The position numbers were made by a program, and so were the translations under genes. A DNA stretch of 51,408 bases from Microcoleus sp. FACHB-1515 (GTDB taxonomy: Bacteria > Cyanobacteriota > Cyanobacteriia > Elainellales > Elainellaceae): positions 1-51,408 of the forward strand of contig NZ_JACJPO010000042.1 in NCBI RefSeq assembly GCF_014696105.1, read 5' to 3'. Shown piece after piece: positions 18,418 through 26,948 of this stretch. How positions within the stretch are numbered: the first letter of the stretch is position 1; each line of letters opens with the position of its first letter. The notes below the pieces were generated by a model. The model saw nothing but the letters and a program-made list of their open reading frames with translations. It was not told the DNA's origin and did not search any database.

Positions 18418-19191
18418 ATGAAAGCAGTGCTGCTTGCCGGAGGACTTGGAACTCGCCTGAGTGAAGAAACTGCGATCAGGCCAAAGCCAATGGTTGAGAT
18501 TGGTGGTCGCCCAATCCTGTGGCACATCATGAAAATTTATTCAGCGCACGGCATTAATGATTTTGTTATCTGCTGCGGCTACAAAGGCTACATTATCAAA
18601 GAATATTTTGCAAACTATTTCTTGCACATGTCAGATGTCACTTTTGACATGCGATTCAATCAGATGAATGTCCACTGTGGCTATGCAGAACCTTGGCGCG
18701 TCACCCTGGTAGATACGGGAGAAGCAACCATGACCGGAGGCCGTTTGAAGCGCGTCCGCGAGCATTTGGGCAGCGAAACCTTTTGCTTCACGTATGGGGA
18801 TGGCGTCAGCGACGTGAATATCACTGAACTGGTTGCCTTTCACAAAGCGCAAGGCGCTAAGGCAACGCTGACCGCCACGCTGCCACCCGGACGATTTGGG
18901 GCGATCGTCCTTGGTCAAGAGCAAACGAGAATCGAAACTTTTCGAGAAAAACCCGAAGGCGATGGTGCCTGGATCAACGGCGGCTACTTTGTCCTGGAGC
19001 CGGAAGTCATTGATTTAATCGACGATGATTCGACGGTTTGGGAACAGGAACCGCTGGAAAAATTGGCGCAAGAAGGACAGCTTTCGGCCTTCAAGCACAG
19101 TGGCTTTTGGCAGCCAATGGACACGCTACGCGACAAAAATAAGCTTGAAGAATTGTGGCAGCAGGGCAATGCGCCCTGGAAAGTTTGGTAG
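18418..19191 (+). CDS. rfbF: Glucose-1-phosphate cytidylyltransferase
   Basis: The product is 257 aa, full length for RfbF. ATG 18418 is preceded by AGAGGTGA. The enzyme makes CDP-glucose from CTP and glucose-1-phosphate, the first step toward CDP-linked deoxysugars. The nucleotide-binding signature [13 protein letters not shown] with [18 protein letters not shown] opens the protein. [10 protein letters not shown] supplies the metal-binding Asp, and [18 protein letters not shown] is the sugar-phosphate block. It is the first gene of a five-gene plus-strand operon. The usual partner, CDP-glucose 4,6-dehydratase (RfbG), is not found in this window. Confidence 0.95.
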   Translation: MKAVLLAGGLGTRLSEETAIRPKPMVEIGGRPILWHIMKIYSAHGINDFVICCGYKGYIIKEYFANYFLHMSDVTFDMRFNQMNVHCGYAEPWRVTLVDTGEATMTGGRLKRVREHLGSETFCFTYGDGVSDVNITELVAFHKAQGAKATLTATLPPGRFGAIVLGQEQTRIETFREKPEGDGAWINGGYFVLEPEVIDLIDDDSTVWEQEPLEKLAQEGQLSAFKHSGFWQPMDTLRDKNKLEELWQQGNAPWKVW

Positions 19192-19217
19192 TAGCGATCG
19201 CCTCACTTTGACCTTTC

Positions 19218-20441
19218 ATGAGATCACGCAACTCCATGTACGATTTTGCAATTATTGGCGGCGGCATTGTGGGACTCTCGACCGCAATGGCGATCGGTGA
19301 AAATCATCCTGATTCCCGCATTCTCCTGCTCGAAAAAGAAAGCCACTGGGCATTTCACCAAACAGGCAACAACAGCGGCGTCATTCACTCTGGCGTCTAC
19401 TACAAACCAGGCAGCTTCAAGGCCAAATTCTGTCGCGATGGCTGTCAGTCGATGGTGGAATTTTGTCAGAAGTACGATATTCCACATGAAGTCTGCGGCA
19501 AAGTGATTGTTGCAACCGAAGAAAAAGAACTGCCGCTGCTTGAAAATCTTTATCAGCGCGGTTTACAAAACGATATTGCGGTGAAGAAAATTTCGCCGGA
19601 AGAAGTGCGCGAAATTGAACCGAACGTCAACTGTATTGCGGGAATTCGCGTGTATTCAACGGGAATTGCTGACTACAAAAAAGTTGCGGAAAAGTATGCT
19701 GAATTGATTCGACAGCAAGGCGGCGATCTCCATCTAAATACCAAAGTCGATCGCATCATCAAAACCAGCACCGGGCAAACGCTTGAAACCAATCAGGGCA
19801 CATTTGAAACGCGCTTTGTCATCAACTGTGCTGGACTGCATAGCGATCGCGTTGCCAAGCTGGGCGGCGTCGAGCCGCAAGCAAAAATCGTTCCGTTTCG
19901 AGGTGAATACTACGAACTCATTCCGGAAAAGCGCGATTTGGTGAAAACGCTGATTTATCCTGTTCCCAATCCAGCGTTTCCGTTTTTGGGCGTGCATTTC
20001 ACCAAGATGATTGACGGCAGCGTTCATGCTGGTCCCAATGCGGTTTTGAGTTTGAAGCGAGAAGGCTATCAAAAAACAGACTTCGACCTGCGCGATTTTG
20101 TGGAAGTCATGACCTTTCCAGGCTTTTGGAAGCTTGCGGCCAAACATGCGGATGAAGGTATTCAAGAAATGATTCGATCGCTCTCCAAGGCCGCTTTTGT
20201 TCGCAGTCTTCAGCGCTTAATTCCGGCTGTGCAATCCAAAGATTTAATTCCCACTCACGCAGGCGTGCGGGCGCAGGCTCTTATGAATGACGGTAGACTG
20301 GTCGATGACTTTTTGATTGTCGAAGGAGAACGCTCTGTGCATGTTTGCAATGCGCCTTCTCCGGCTGCTACTTCTTCGCTCGAAATTGGTAAAGCGATCG
20401 CCGCTCGCATCCCCGCACCTGTTTTGCGGGTACAACGTTGA
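19218..20441 (+). CDS. lhgO: LhgO-like FAD-dependent oxidoreductase (L-2-hydroxyglutarate oxidase family)
   Basis: The product is 407 aa from ATG 19218; ATG 19236 (MYDFAIIGGG) is equally plausible and no clear ribosome-binding site decides. The FAD dinucleotide-binding motif IIGGGIVGLSTAMAI starts the protein. The DAO-family blocks GNNSGVIHSGVYYKPGS, FRGEYYEL and PTHAGVRAQAL match LhgO/YgaF enzymes, which oxidise L-2-hydroxyglutarate at the membrane. Its place inside a nucleotide-sugar operon suggests it may oxidise a sugar intermediate instead; this is inference. The gene symbol reflects family membership, not proven function. Confidence 0.85.
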   Translation: MRSRNSMYDFAIIGGGIVGLSTAMAIGENHPDSRILLLEKESHWAFHQTGNNSGVIHSGVYYKPGSFKAKFCRDGCQSMVEFCQKYDIPHEVCGKVIVATEEKELPLLENLYQRGLQNDIAVKKISPEEVREIEPNVNCIAGIRVYSTGIADYKKVAEKYAELIRQQGGDLHLNTKVDRIIKTSTGQTLETNQGTFETRFVINCAGLHSDRVAKLGGVEPQAKIVPFRGEYYELIPEKRDLVKTLIYPVPNPAFPFLGVHFTKMIDGSVHAGPNAVLSLKREGYQKTDFDLRDFVEVMTFPGFWKLAAKHADEGIQEMIRSLSKAAFVRSLQRLIPAVQSKDLIPTHAGVRAQALMNDGRLVDDFLIVEGERSVHVCNAPSPAATSSLEIGKAIAARIPAPVLRVQR

Positions 20442-20498
20442 AAGCAGCTTCAGTCTGCTTAGAGTCTTCATTCGGAAACTTCACTCGGTACTTCATCC

Positions 20499-21545
20499 AT
20501 GAAAATTTTAGTGACAGGCACAGAAGGCTATCTTGGCTGTCTGCTGGCTCCCTTGCTGATCGATCGCGGCCACGAAGTAATAGGCGTTGATACAGGATTC
20601 TACAAAGTCGGCTGGCTCTACAACAATTCAGAAACCACACCGAAAACGCTGAATAAAGACATTCGCCACATCACGATCGAAGACTTGCAGGGCGTGGAGG
20701 CGATCGTCCACATGGCCGAACTGTCGAACGATCCCACAGGCCAGCTTGCTCCAAATATTACCTACGACATCAACCACAAAGGCTCAGTTCGGCTGGCGGA
20801 ACTCGCCAAGCAAGCCCAAGTCCGCCGCTTTGTCTATATGTCTTCGTGCAGCGTTTACGGCGTGGCTCTGGACGACGCGCTGACGACCGAGGAAACACCA
20901 CCCAATCCCCAAACTGCTTACGCCGAATGCAAAACGCTGGTCGAGCGCGATCTTCAGAAAATGGCTGACGACCAGTTCTCGCCCACTTTTTTACGCAATG
21001 CCACTGCCTTTGGAGCTTCACCTCGGATGCGGTTTGACATTGTGTTGAACAATTTGGCGGGCTTGGCCTGGACGACCAAACAAATCAAGATGAATACGGA
21101 TGGTTCGCCTTGGCGTCCGCTGGTTCACGCGCTCGACATTTGCAAAGCGATCGTCTGCACGCTCGATGCGCCCCGTGACATCGTTCACAACCAAATTTTC
21201 AACGTTGGCGATACGGCCAACAGCTACCGCGTCCGAGATGTTGCCGTGATCGTAGCCGACGTGTTTCAAGGCTGCGAACTCAGCTTTGGCACTAACAATG
21301 CCGACAACCGTAACTATCGCGTTTCATTTGACAAAATCAACAGTCAGCTTCCGGGCTTCAAGTGCGATTGGGATGCACGTCGCGGCGCTCAGCAGCTTTA
21401 CGATTTGTTCTCGCAGATTGACATGAGCAAAGAAGTGTTTGAGATGCGCGGATTCACTCGGCTGAAGCAGCTTGAACATCTGATTCGCACTCAGCAAATC
21501 GATCAAGATTTCTTTTGGAATGAAGTAACAGCCTGGAAGAAATAA
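20499..21545 (+). CDS. NAD(P)-dependent epimerase/dehydratase (extended SDR)
   Basis: The product is 348 aa from ATG 20499. Rossmann motif TGTEGYLG at the N-terminus, and catalytic YxxxK as YAECK in TAYAECKTLVERDL. An upstream SSCSVYG holds the active-site Ser, and NATAFGASPRMR is the usual substrate-binding block. This is a nucleotide-sugar-modifying extended SDR. It differs in sequence from classical CDP-glucose 4,6-dehydratase, but in this operon it could supply the 4,6-dehydratase or a 4-reductase step. The substrate is not determinable from sequence. It starts 57 nt after the LhgO-like gene; I see no strong ribosome-binding site. Confidence 0.88.
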   Translation: MKILVTGTEGYLGCLLAPLLIDRGHEVIGVDTGFYKVGWLYNNSETTPKTLNKDIRHITIEDLQGVEAIVHMAELSNDPTGQLAPNITYDINHKGSVRLAELAKQAQVRRFVYMSSCSVYGVALDDALTTEETPPNPQTAYAECKTLVERDLQKMADDQFSPTFLRNATAFGASPRMRFDIVLNNLAGLAWTTKQIKMNTDGSPWRPLVHALDICKAIVCTLDAPRDIVHNQIFNVGDTANSYRVRDVAVIVADVFQGCELSFGTNNADNRNYRVSFDKINSQLPGFKCDWDARRGAQQLYDLFSQIDMSKEVFEMRGFTRLKQLEHLIRTQQIDQDFFWNEVTAWKK

Positions 21546-21643
21546 CAGCTTGGCAAAAATAGTTCGATCGCCGTTTGTTTGGAGGAATTGAATTGCAGCG
21601 ATCGATCATCTTTGAGTCAATTGAACCTAGCTAGGAGTCGCGA

Positions 21644-22186
21644 ATGATTTTTACGGAAACGAAACTCAAAGGCGCATTTGTAATCGATTTGGAACTGCGA
21701 ACCGACGATCGCGGTGGCTTTGCCCGCACCTTTTGCGCCCAAGAATTTGCAGCACATGGCCTCAAGCCAAGCGTTGCTCAGTGTAATCTGTCGTTCAACC
21801 ACAAAGCCGGAACTTTGCGGGGAATGCACTATCAGCTTCCGCCCGCTGCTGAAACCAAGCTGGTGCGCTGCACGAAAGGCGCAATCTATGACGTGATTAT
21901 CGATTTACGCTCGGATTCACCTACCTATATGCAGCATATCGGGGTTGAACTGACAGCAGACGATCGCCGCGCCCTTTACGTCCCCGAACTGTTTGCACAT
22001 GGCTATCAAACCTTGACCGACGATGCAGAAGTTATCTATCAGGTCGGGGAATTTTACACACCAGGATATGAGCGCGGTTTGCGCTATGACGATCCTGCTT
22101 TTGGCATTCAGTGGCCGCTGCCCGTCACCGTCATTTCTGAGAAGGATCGCGCCTGGAAATCGTTTGAAGTTGCAGTAGGAGTTTGA
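21644..22186 (+). CDS. rfbC: dTDP-4-dehydrorhamnose 3,5-epimerase family protein
   Basis: The product is 180 aa, the family's usual size, with AGGAG 8 nt before ATG 21644. RmlC cupin features are clear: DDRGGFARTFC, the catalytic His in LRGMHYQ, KLVRCTKGAIYDVIIDLR, and the Tyr region YQVGEFYTPGYERGLRYDDP. RfbC epimerises C3 and C5 of 4-keto-6-deoxy sugar nucleotides. Because the operon begins with a CDP-glucose synthase, the real substrate may be a CDP-linked 4-keto sugar rather than dTDP-linked. The other rml genes (rmlA, B, D) are not in the window. The next gene begins 4 nt after its stop, so translation is probably coupled. Confidence 0.92.
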   Translation: MIFTETKLKGAFVIDLELRTDDRGGFARTFCAQEFAAHGLKPSVAQCNLSFNHKAGTLRGMHYQLPPAAETKLVRCTKGAIYDVIIDLRSDSPTYMQHIGVELTADDRRALYVPELFAHGYQTLTDDAEVIYQVGEFYTPGYERGLRYDDPAFGIQWPLPVTVISEKDRAWKSFEVAVGV

Positions 22187-22190
22187 ATTC

Positions 22191-23549
22191 ATGTTCATTG
22201 TTGATACCGCCCTGAAAGCACGTGCCGAAGCAGGTAATCCGGTTCGCGTTGGCATGATTGGCGCTGGATTTATGGCTCGCGGCATTGCCAACCAAATTGC
22301 CAACTCGGTTCCCGGCATGGAACTGGTTGCCATCTTCAGCCGCCGCATTGAAGACGCGAAGCAAGCCTATCGCCAAGCGGGAATCGAAGATTCGCGCGAA
22401 GTGAAAACGGTTGCTGATTTGGAAGATGCAATCGCTCAGAACCAATTTGCCATCACGGACGACGCCATGCTGATTGCTCAGGCAAACGGCATCGACGCGA
22501 TTATTGAAGTCACAGGCGCGATCGAATTTGGCGCGAAAGTGGTGCTGGAGGCGATCGCCCATCAAAAGCACGTGGTTTTGATGAATGCCGAGCTTGACGC
22601 AACGATCGGGCCTATTTTGAAGGTGTATGCCGATCGCGCTGGTGTCATTCTCTCGGCTTGCGATGGCGATCAGCCTGGCGTCGAGATGAATTTGTATCGC
22701 TATGTCAAAAGCATCGGTCTCACTCCGCTGCTGTGCGGCAACATCAAGGGACTGCAAGATCCCTATCGCAACCCGACGACGCAAGCAGGGTTTGCGAAGC
22801 AGTGGGGACAAAAGGCACACATGGTGACGAGCTTTGCCGACGGCACGAAGATTTCCTTTGAGCAGGCGATCGTGGCAAACGGCACGGGCATGACGATCGC
22901 CAAGCGCGGCATGTATGGCTATGACTTCAATCAACACAAAGATGAACTGATCGATCGATTCAACCTGAAGTACAGCGGACATATTGACGACTGCACCAAG
23001 CTGTATGACGTAGATCAGCTCAAGGAACTGGGCGGCATTGTGGATTATGTCGTTGGCGTTCGTCCGGGTCCGGGTGTCTTTGTCTTTGGCACCCATGACG
23101 ATCCAAAGCAACAGCACTATCTCAATCTCTACAAGCTGGGCGAAGGTCCGCTTTACAGCTTCTATACGCCCTATCACCTGTGTCACCTGGAAGTGCCGCT
23201 TTCTGTAGCTCGCGTCGTGCTGTTTCGCGATGTGGTTTTGGCTCCGTTGGGTGCTCCGCAAGTGGATGTTGTGGCAACGGCGAAGATTGATTTGAAGGCA
23301 GGCGGAACGCTAGACGGCATCGGCCACTACATGACCTACGGCCAGTGCGAAACCGCAGCGATCGCGCAGGCGCAAAACCTGCTGCCGATGGGCTTGGCCG
23401 AAGGTTGCCGACTGAAGCACGATGTTCCGAGAGATCAAGTGCTGACCTATGACGATGTAGAACTGCCAGAAGGCCGCCTCTGCGACAAACTCCGGGCAGA
23501 GCAAAACGCCTACTTTGCCGCAGCAAAGCCTTTGGCAGAAGTTGCATAA
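22191..23549 (+). CDS. NAD(P)-dependent oxidoreductase with C-terminal SAF domain
   Basis: The product is 452 aa. AGGAG for ATG 22191 lies inside the end of rfbC. The N-terminal Rossmann domain (VGMIGAGFMARGIANQIA) and middle (EVTGAIEFGAKVVLEAI, CDGDQPGVEMNLYRY) resemble homoserine-dehydrogenase/Gfo-Idh-type enzymes. The C-terminal part from about residue 360 (VVATAKIDLKAGGTLDGIG then RLKHDVPRDQVLTYDDV) is a SAF domain, as in antifreeze-protein-like and sialate-synthase proteins. Such SAF oxidoreductases often sit in surface-polysaccharide clusters. It is the last gene of the operon; a bidirectional hairpin follows 9 nt after the stop. The substrate is unknown. Confidence 0.85.
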   Translation: MFIVDTALKARAEAGNPVRVGMIGAGFMARGIANQIANSVPGMELVAIFSRRIEDAKQAYRQAGIEDSREVKTVADLEDAIAQNQFAITDDAMLIAQANGIDAIIEVTGAIEFGAKVVLEAIAHQKHVVLMNAELDATIGPILKVYADRAGVILSACDGDQPGVEMNLYRYVKSIGLTPLLCGNIKGLQDPYRNPTTQAGFAKQWGQKAHMVTSFADGTKISFEQAIVANGTGMTIAKRGMYGYDFNQHKDELIDRFNLKYSGHIDDCTKLYDVDQLKELGGIVDYVVGVRPGPGVFVFGTHDDPKQQHYLNLYKLGEGPLYSFYTPYHLCHLEVPLSVARVVLFRDVVLAPLGAPQVDVVATAKIDLKAGGTLDGIGHYMTYGQCETAAIAQAQNLLPMGLAEGCRLKHDVPRDQVLTYDDVELPEGRLCDKLRAEQNAYFAAAKPLAEVA

Positions 23550-23557
23550 GCCAAGAA

Positions 23558-23590
23558 AAGGGCAAGAGGCAATCAGAGCCTTTTGCCCTT
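23558..23590. terminator. Bidirectional hairpin between convergent genes
   Basis: AAGGGCAAGAGGC (23558-23570) pairs with GCCTTTTGCCCTT (23578-23590), 13 bp with one G-T pair and a 7-nt loop. It sits between the end of the sugar operon (plus) and the end of the TerB-like gene (minus). No long T-tract lies on either side. Confidence 0.65.
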
Positions 23591-23599
23591 GAGCTGAAT

Positions 23600-24079
23600 T
23601 TACTGCTGCACAAACGCTTGCAGCTTGCGGGCGATCGAGTCCACCATTCCTTCTGACGAATGGGTTTGCCCAGCCACTTCTGCCTGAACGCGATCGACCG
23701 TTTCCGCAGGCAAATTGAGGAGTTGAACCAGCTTTTGAAAAGCCGCTGATTCTTGCTCGTTGATCAAGTCTTCTGATGCGTTGCGGGCGCTCGATCGAAT
23801 CACTTCATAGCCGAGTTGCAAGACGAGTTCGCGCTCTTCGTCGCTTTGCAGTTTCGGCGTCAATTCCGAAAGCGGAATATTTTGCATCAAATAGTCACGC
23901 AGTTCGCAGGACAAGCGCTCGTGCAGGCCACTATCGGGCGCAAAAATTTTGACAAATCGATCGAGCATGACATCGACTTCTTCTTCTGACAAATTGCCGT
24001 CTGACCAAGCCATTGACGTGACAATTCGTAACAAATTCATCTGGCGCGGCGAAATTGATGGGGAAGGCATTTGTACCAT
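23600..24079 (-). CDS. TerB-like (tellurite-resistance-type helical) protein
   Basis: The product is 159 aa from ATG 24079, with GGAGG 6 nt upstream. The N-terminal half matches the TerB helical fold: MNLLRIVTSMAWSDGNLSEEEVDVML, with the acidic DGNLSEEE metal-binding-type loop. The C-terminal half is helical (LVLQLGYEVIRSSARNASEDLINEQE). TerB-like proteins bind divalent metal and are scattered in stress and membrane contexts; a tellurite role cannot be inferred. It is a single gene with its own terminator-like hairpin. Confidence 0.75.
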   Translation of the reverse strand: MVQMPSPSISPRQMNLLRIVTSMAWSDGNLSEEEVDVMLDRFVKIFAPDSGLHERLSCELRDYLMQNIPLSELTPKLQSDEERELVLQLGYEVIRSSARNASEDLINEQESAAFQKLVQLLNLPAETVDRVQAEVAGQTHSSEGMVDSIARKLQAFVQQ

Positions 24080-24227
24080 GATTTTCCTCCAAAGATTTTT
24101 GAGTCAAATCTGAAAATGTCTGTACGCTAACACGCCAATTTCCCCGCGCCATCTAGCTTAAGCTTGTTGTTGGAAAGTTCGTTACGCTACATTTCAGAGC
24201 ATAACGAAAGCGTTACGTTTTAGAAAT

Positions 24228-24261
24228 AAGAGGCGATTGATAGCAGATTCGATCGCCTCTT
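24228..24261 (-). terminator. Terminator-like hairpin after the secreted protein gene
   Basis: AAGAGGCGAT (24228-24237) pairs with ATCGCCTCTT (24252-24261), 10 bp. It lies just beyond the stop of the minus-strand gene ending at 24267. On the minus strand a short T-rich stretch (TATTTC) follows the stem. Confidence 0.65.
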
Positions 24262-24266
24262 TTCAA

Positions 24267-24893
24267 CTAGCGAATAATGCAGATTCCAGCGATCGACAAA
24301 CCGCGACATGTCCTACTTGCAGGCTGAGGCGCAGGAGTTGGAGCGGGTGCTGTCGTTTCCTGAGCAGATTCTGAAGGCCGAATTGCTCCCTGTGCAACCA
24401 AAGGAACATTGCGATATTGAACGGTAAAACTCGTGCCACCGTAATTAAGAAATCCAGCCTCAAGCGCCGACAACTGGGTAACGCTTGCTGCAACTCCACC
24501 AAATTCAATATGTCCGCTTGTAGGAATGCCAGAAATCAAAGTGGTGCCAGTAGTAGCAAAGCTATCTCCAAGAAAAGCACGTCTAGCTCGCAACGCTTCG
24601 CCGGAGGGTTCAAAAGCTCTGCTGCTGGCAAAGTACAATTGTAAATTTCTGTCTCCGGCCAAATTCGTCACGCTGAAGTAGCAGATGATTCCGCTAGTAG
24701 CTTGTCTTTCACATCCTTGTAGTGTTACCGAAAACCGATCGAACTCTACCGGAACTCCAACCTGTCCAGGAACAGTTGCTCGCTGTTTTAATTGAGTAGA
24801 TTCTGAATGATGCGCGAAAGTATCTATCGATCCGATTCCAAGCATCAAGCTAGAGAGGGCGAGTGAGCCAGCAAACTTACCTAAGCAATTCAT
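24267..24893 (-). CDS. Secreted hypothetical protein
   Basis: The product is 208 aa from ATG 24893, with GAGG upstream. A Sec signal peptide is clear (KFAGSLALSSLMLGIG, then probable cleavage near FAHH). The mature part looks like a small beta-sandwich (VEFDRFSVTLQGCERQ, ICYFSVTNL, GHIEFGG) with paired Cys residues in the first half. It ends in a Pro/Ala-rich linker (TTAPAPTPAPQPA) and a short Cys-containing tail. It resembles secreted proteins of unknown function in cyanobacteria. I do not recognise a named family. Spaced as a single gene. Confidence 0.7.
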   Translation of the reverse strand: MNCLGKFAGSLALSSLMLGIGSIDTFAHHSESTQLKQRATVPGQVGVPVEFDRFSVTLQGCERQATSGIICYFSVTNLAGDRNLQLYFASSRAFEPSGEALRARRAFLGDSFATTGTTLISGIPTSGHIEFGGVAASVTQLSALEAGFLNYGGTSFTVQYRNVPLVAQGAIRPSESAQETTAPAPTPAPQPASRTCRGLSIAGICIIR

Positions 24894-24957
24894 TCACGTA
24901 CCTCAATCCTGGAAAGTGACACGTCTGCCTAAGCAGCGTTAGAGACATATTAAACTA

Positions 24958-25000
24958 CGCAAAAAAGGCCAATCATGAACAAAAATTAAATGATTGGCCT
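24958..25000 (-). terminator. Rho-independent terminator of the M61 peptidase gene
   Basis: AGGCCAATCAT (24966-24976) pairs with ATGATTGGCCT (24990-25000), 11 bp with a 13-nt loop. On the minus strand the stem is followed by TTTTT (24961-24965), and the hairpin lies about 40 nt after the peptidase stop. Confidence 0.85.
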
Positions 25001-25038
25001 GATGAATTTAAGAAATTTGAGGACGGATGAACAAAGGT

Positions 25039-26835
25039 TTAACAAATTGATGAAACGGTTACACCCAACCAGCCCTGCAAATTTTGCTGCTGCTCTGCTG
25101 TGGGATTGGCAACGGGAACAAGCTGATAGCGGCTCGATCGCCCTTCTGCCAATTCGATCGACCCTGTACGCAGTTCATCTTGATGGAAATAGGTGATTTC
25201 AATCGCATCGCCAACTTCGTAATCTCGCAGGCGATCGCTGATTTGATCTGCCGTAACGCGCAATCCATCGATCGCCAACAGTTCATCTCCGGCATCAATT
25301 CCAGCTTTTTGAGCGGGCGAATTTGATTCAACGAATTTGACAATTTCGCGACCGTTTTCAGTTTTGACCGTCATGCCTGTGAACGGCGGCAAATTCTCTT
25401 CAGCAGCTTGAAGTTTCAGGCCAAATGGCTGTAGGTATTCATCAAATGGAAGCTCGGTTGTAGTGTGCAAATAGCGATCGAAAAACTCGCTTAAATCCGT
25501 GTCAGCAACTTGTTCGATCGTTTGCTGCAACTGTTTAGGTGTAAAGCCGATTTCGTCTTTGCCAAACTGCTGCCACATCGATCGCATCACGTCATCAAAC
25601 GATCGCTGATTGGCCGATCGCGATCGAATCAGCAGATCGAGCAGCAGCGTCACCATTTCGCCTTTCAGGTAATAGGAAATCTGCGAGTTGTCGCTGTTGG
25701 CATCGCGACGATACAGCTTGATCCAAGCATCGAAACTGGATTCGGCTAACGGCTGTACCAAGCGACCGGGCGTGTTGAGATAGCGGGTGATTTCTTTGCC
25801 TAATGCTGATAGAAATGTCTCGGCACTGTAGATGCCCGCGCGGAATGGAATGTTGAGATCGTAAAAGCTGGTTGTGCCTTCGCTGAACCACAAAGACGGC
25901 GTGTAGTTTTCCTGGTCATAGTCAAATTTTTCTAGGGCGATCGGACGAATGCGCTTGATATTCCACAGGTGAAAAAATTCGTGGGCGACAAGCTGCATGA
26001 AGCGATCGTATTTCTCGCTTGCCTGAAAACCAAAGCGCGGATAAATCAAAGTGCAGGAATTTTTATGCTCTAATCCACCGAAACTCGAAGCGGAAAGGTG
26101 AAGCAGAAAAACGTAGCGATCGTAAGGCAAACCGCCAAACAAATCGGCTTCCACCTGAATGATTTTGCGCGTGTCGGTGATGATGCGATCGACATCAGCA
26201 TTTCCCTGTCCCCAAATCGCGAATTCATGCGGCTTGTCGTTCACCTTAAAGCCGTAAACCTGATGCTGTCCAATCTCGAAGGGACTGTCTACCAAAGTGT
26301 CAAAATCCGCAGCGCGATAGGTGTTTGGCTGATTTTCGACGGGCGGCAGCGGCGTGGTGACGATCCACTTGGTGAACGGTTCGATCGCAATGTCGATCGC
26401 ACAGTCCCTAAATCCGGGAATGTAAAAGCACAGTGCCGCCGGATTGAAAAAGCCGTGCGTGGCGTCGAGATGGTTAGTACGAACGGTGAGTTCATTGGCA
26501 AAAATCCGGTAGCGCACCGTGATATCACCAACGCCAAGCGCATCAATTTGCCAGTGATTTTTGCTAACTTTGCGCCAAGAGAGCGATCGATCGCCTGCCG
26601 CTGCCGTGAAATCTTGTAGATGTCGCGCATATTCACGCACCAAGTAGGAACCCGGAGTCCACACGGGCATCTTCAGATCTAGTCGATCGCTGAGCCAGCC
26701 TTTCACCGTCAGCGTCACCTCAAACAGGTGATTGGTTGGCTCAGGCATCGCAACTCGATAGGCGATCGAGGGATGAGTGCGAGTTTGCGGTTGCGGACGA
26801 ATTTGGGTAGCTTCAGTCATGGCGAACAGCGGCAT
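25039..26835 (-). CDS. M61-family metallopeptidase (glycyl-aminopeptidase type) with PDZ domain
   Basis: The product is 598 aa from ATG 26835; ATG 26820 (MTEATQ) is an alternative and no ribosome-binding site decides. The beta-rich N-domain (about 20-180) precedes a thermolysin-like catalytic domain. The zinc motif is HEFFH in VAHEFFHLWNIKRIRP near residue 281. The third ligand is the Glu in WFSEGTTSFYDL near 318. A PDZ domain follows at about 485-560 (GIDAGDELLAIDGLRV). This matches M61 peptidases, which are usually cytosolic in bacteria; no signal peptide is seen. It ends at the terminator at 24958-25000. Confidence 0.92.
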   Translation of the reverse strand: MPLFAMTEATQIRPQPQTRTHPSIAYRVAMPEPTNHLFEVTLTVKGWLSDRLDLKMPVWTPGSYLVREYARHLQDFTAAAGDRSLSWRKVSKNHWQIDALGVGDITVRYRIFANELTVRTNHLDATHGFFNPAALCFYIPGFRDCAIDIAIEPFTKWIVTTPLPPVENQPNTYRAADFDTLVDSPFEIGQHQVYGFKVNDKPHEFAIWGQGNADVDRIITDTRKIIQVEADLFGGLPYDRYVFLLHLSASSFGGLEHKNSCTLIYPRFGFQASEKYDRFMQLVAHEFFHLWNIKRIRPIALEKFDYDQENYTPSLWFSEGTTSFYDLNIPFRAGIYSAETFLSALGKEITRYLNTPGRLVQPLAESSFDAWIKLYRRDANSDNSQISYYLKGEMVTLLLDLLIRSRSANQRSFDDVMRSMWQQFGKDEIGFTPKQLQQTIEQVADTDLSEFFDRYLHTTTELPFDEYLQPFGLKLQAAEENLPPFTGMTVKTENGREIVKFVESNSPAQKAGIDAGDELLAIDGLRVTADQISDRLRDYEVGDAIEITYFHQDELRTGSIELAEGRSSRYQLVPVANPTAEQQQNLQGWLGVTVSSIC

Positions 26836-26905
26836 TTGGATACTTCATCTTAGCGAACTCATTTGCGCTGTAAACCCTATCCAATTTGTTTTTGAATAAA
26901 TCATC

Positions 26906-26939
26906 GCAGGAAGAAAAAATAGGGTGAATTTCTTCCTGC
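26906..26939 (-). terminator. Hairpin downstream of the SDR gene
   Basis: GCAGGAAGAAA (26906-26916) pairs with TTTCTTCCTGC (26929-26939), 11 bp with a 12-nt loop. It begins 10 nt after the stop of the minus-strand SDR gene. No strong T-tract follows, so it may also act as a 3' stability hairpin. Confidence 0.6.
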
Positions 26940-26948
26940 ATTTAACTT

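Noticed and set aside
22131-23261. A 376-codon open frame on the minus strand
   Set aside because: It is fully antisense to the SAF-domain oxidoreductase gene, and its His/Gln-rich composition is typical of a reverse-frame shadow.
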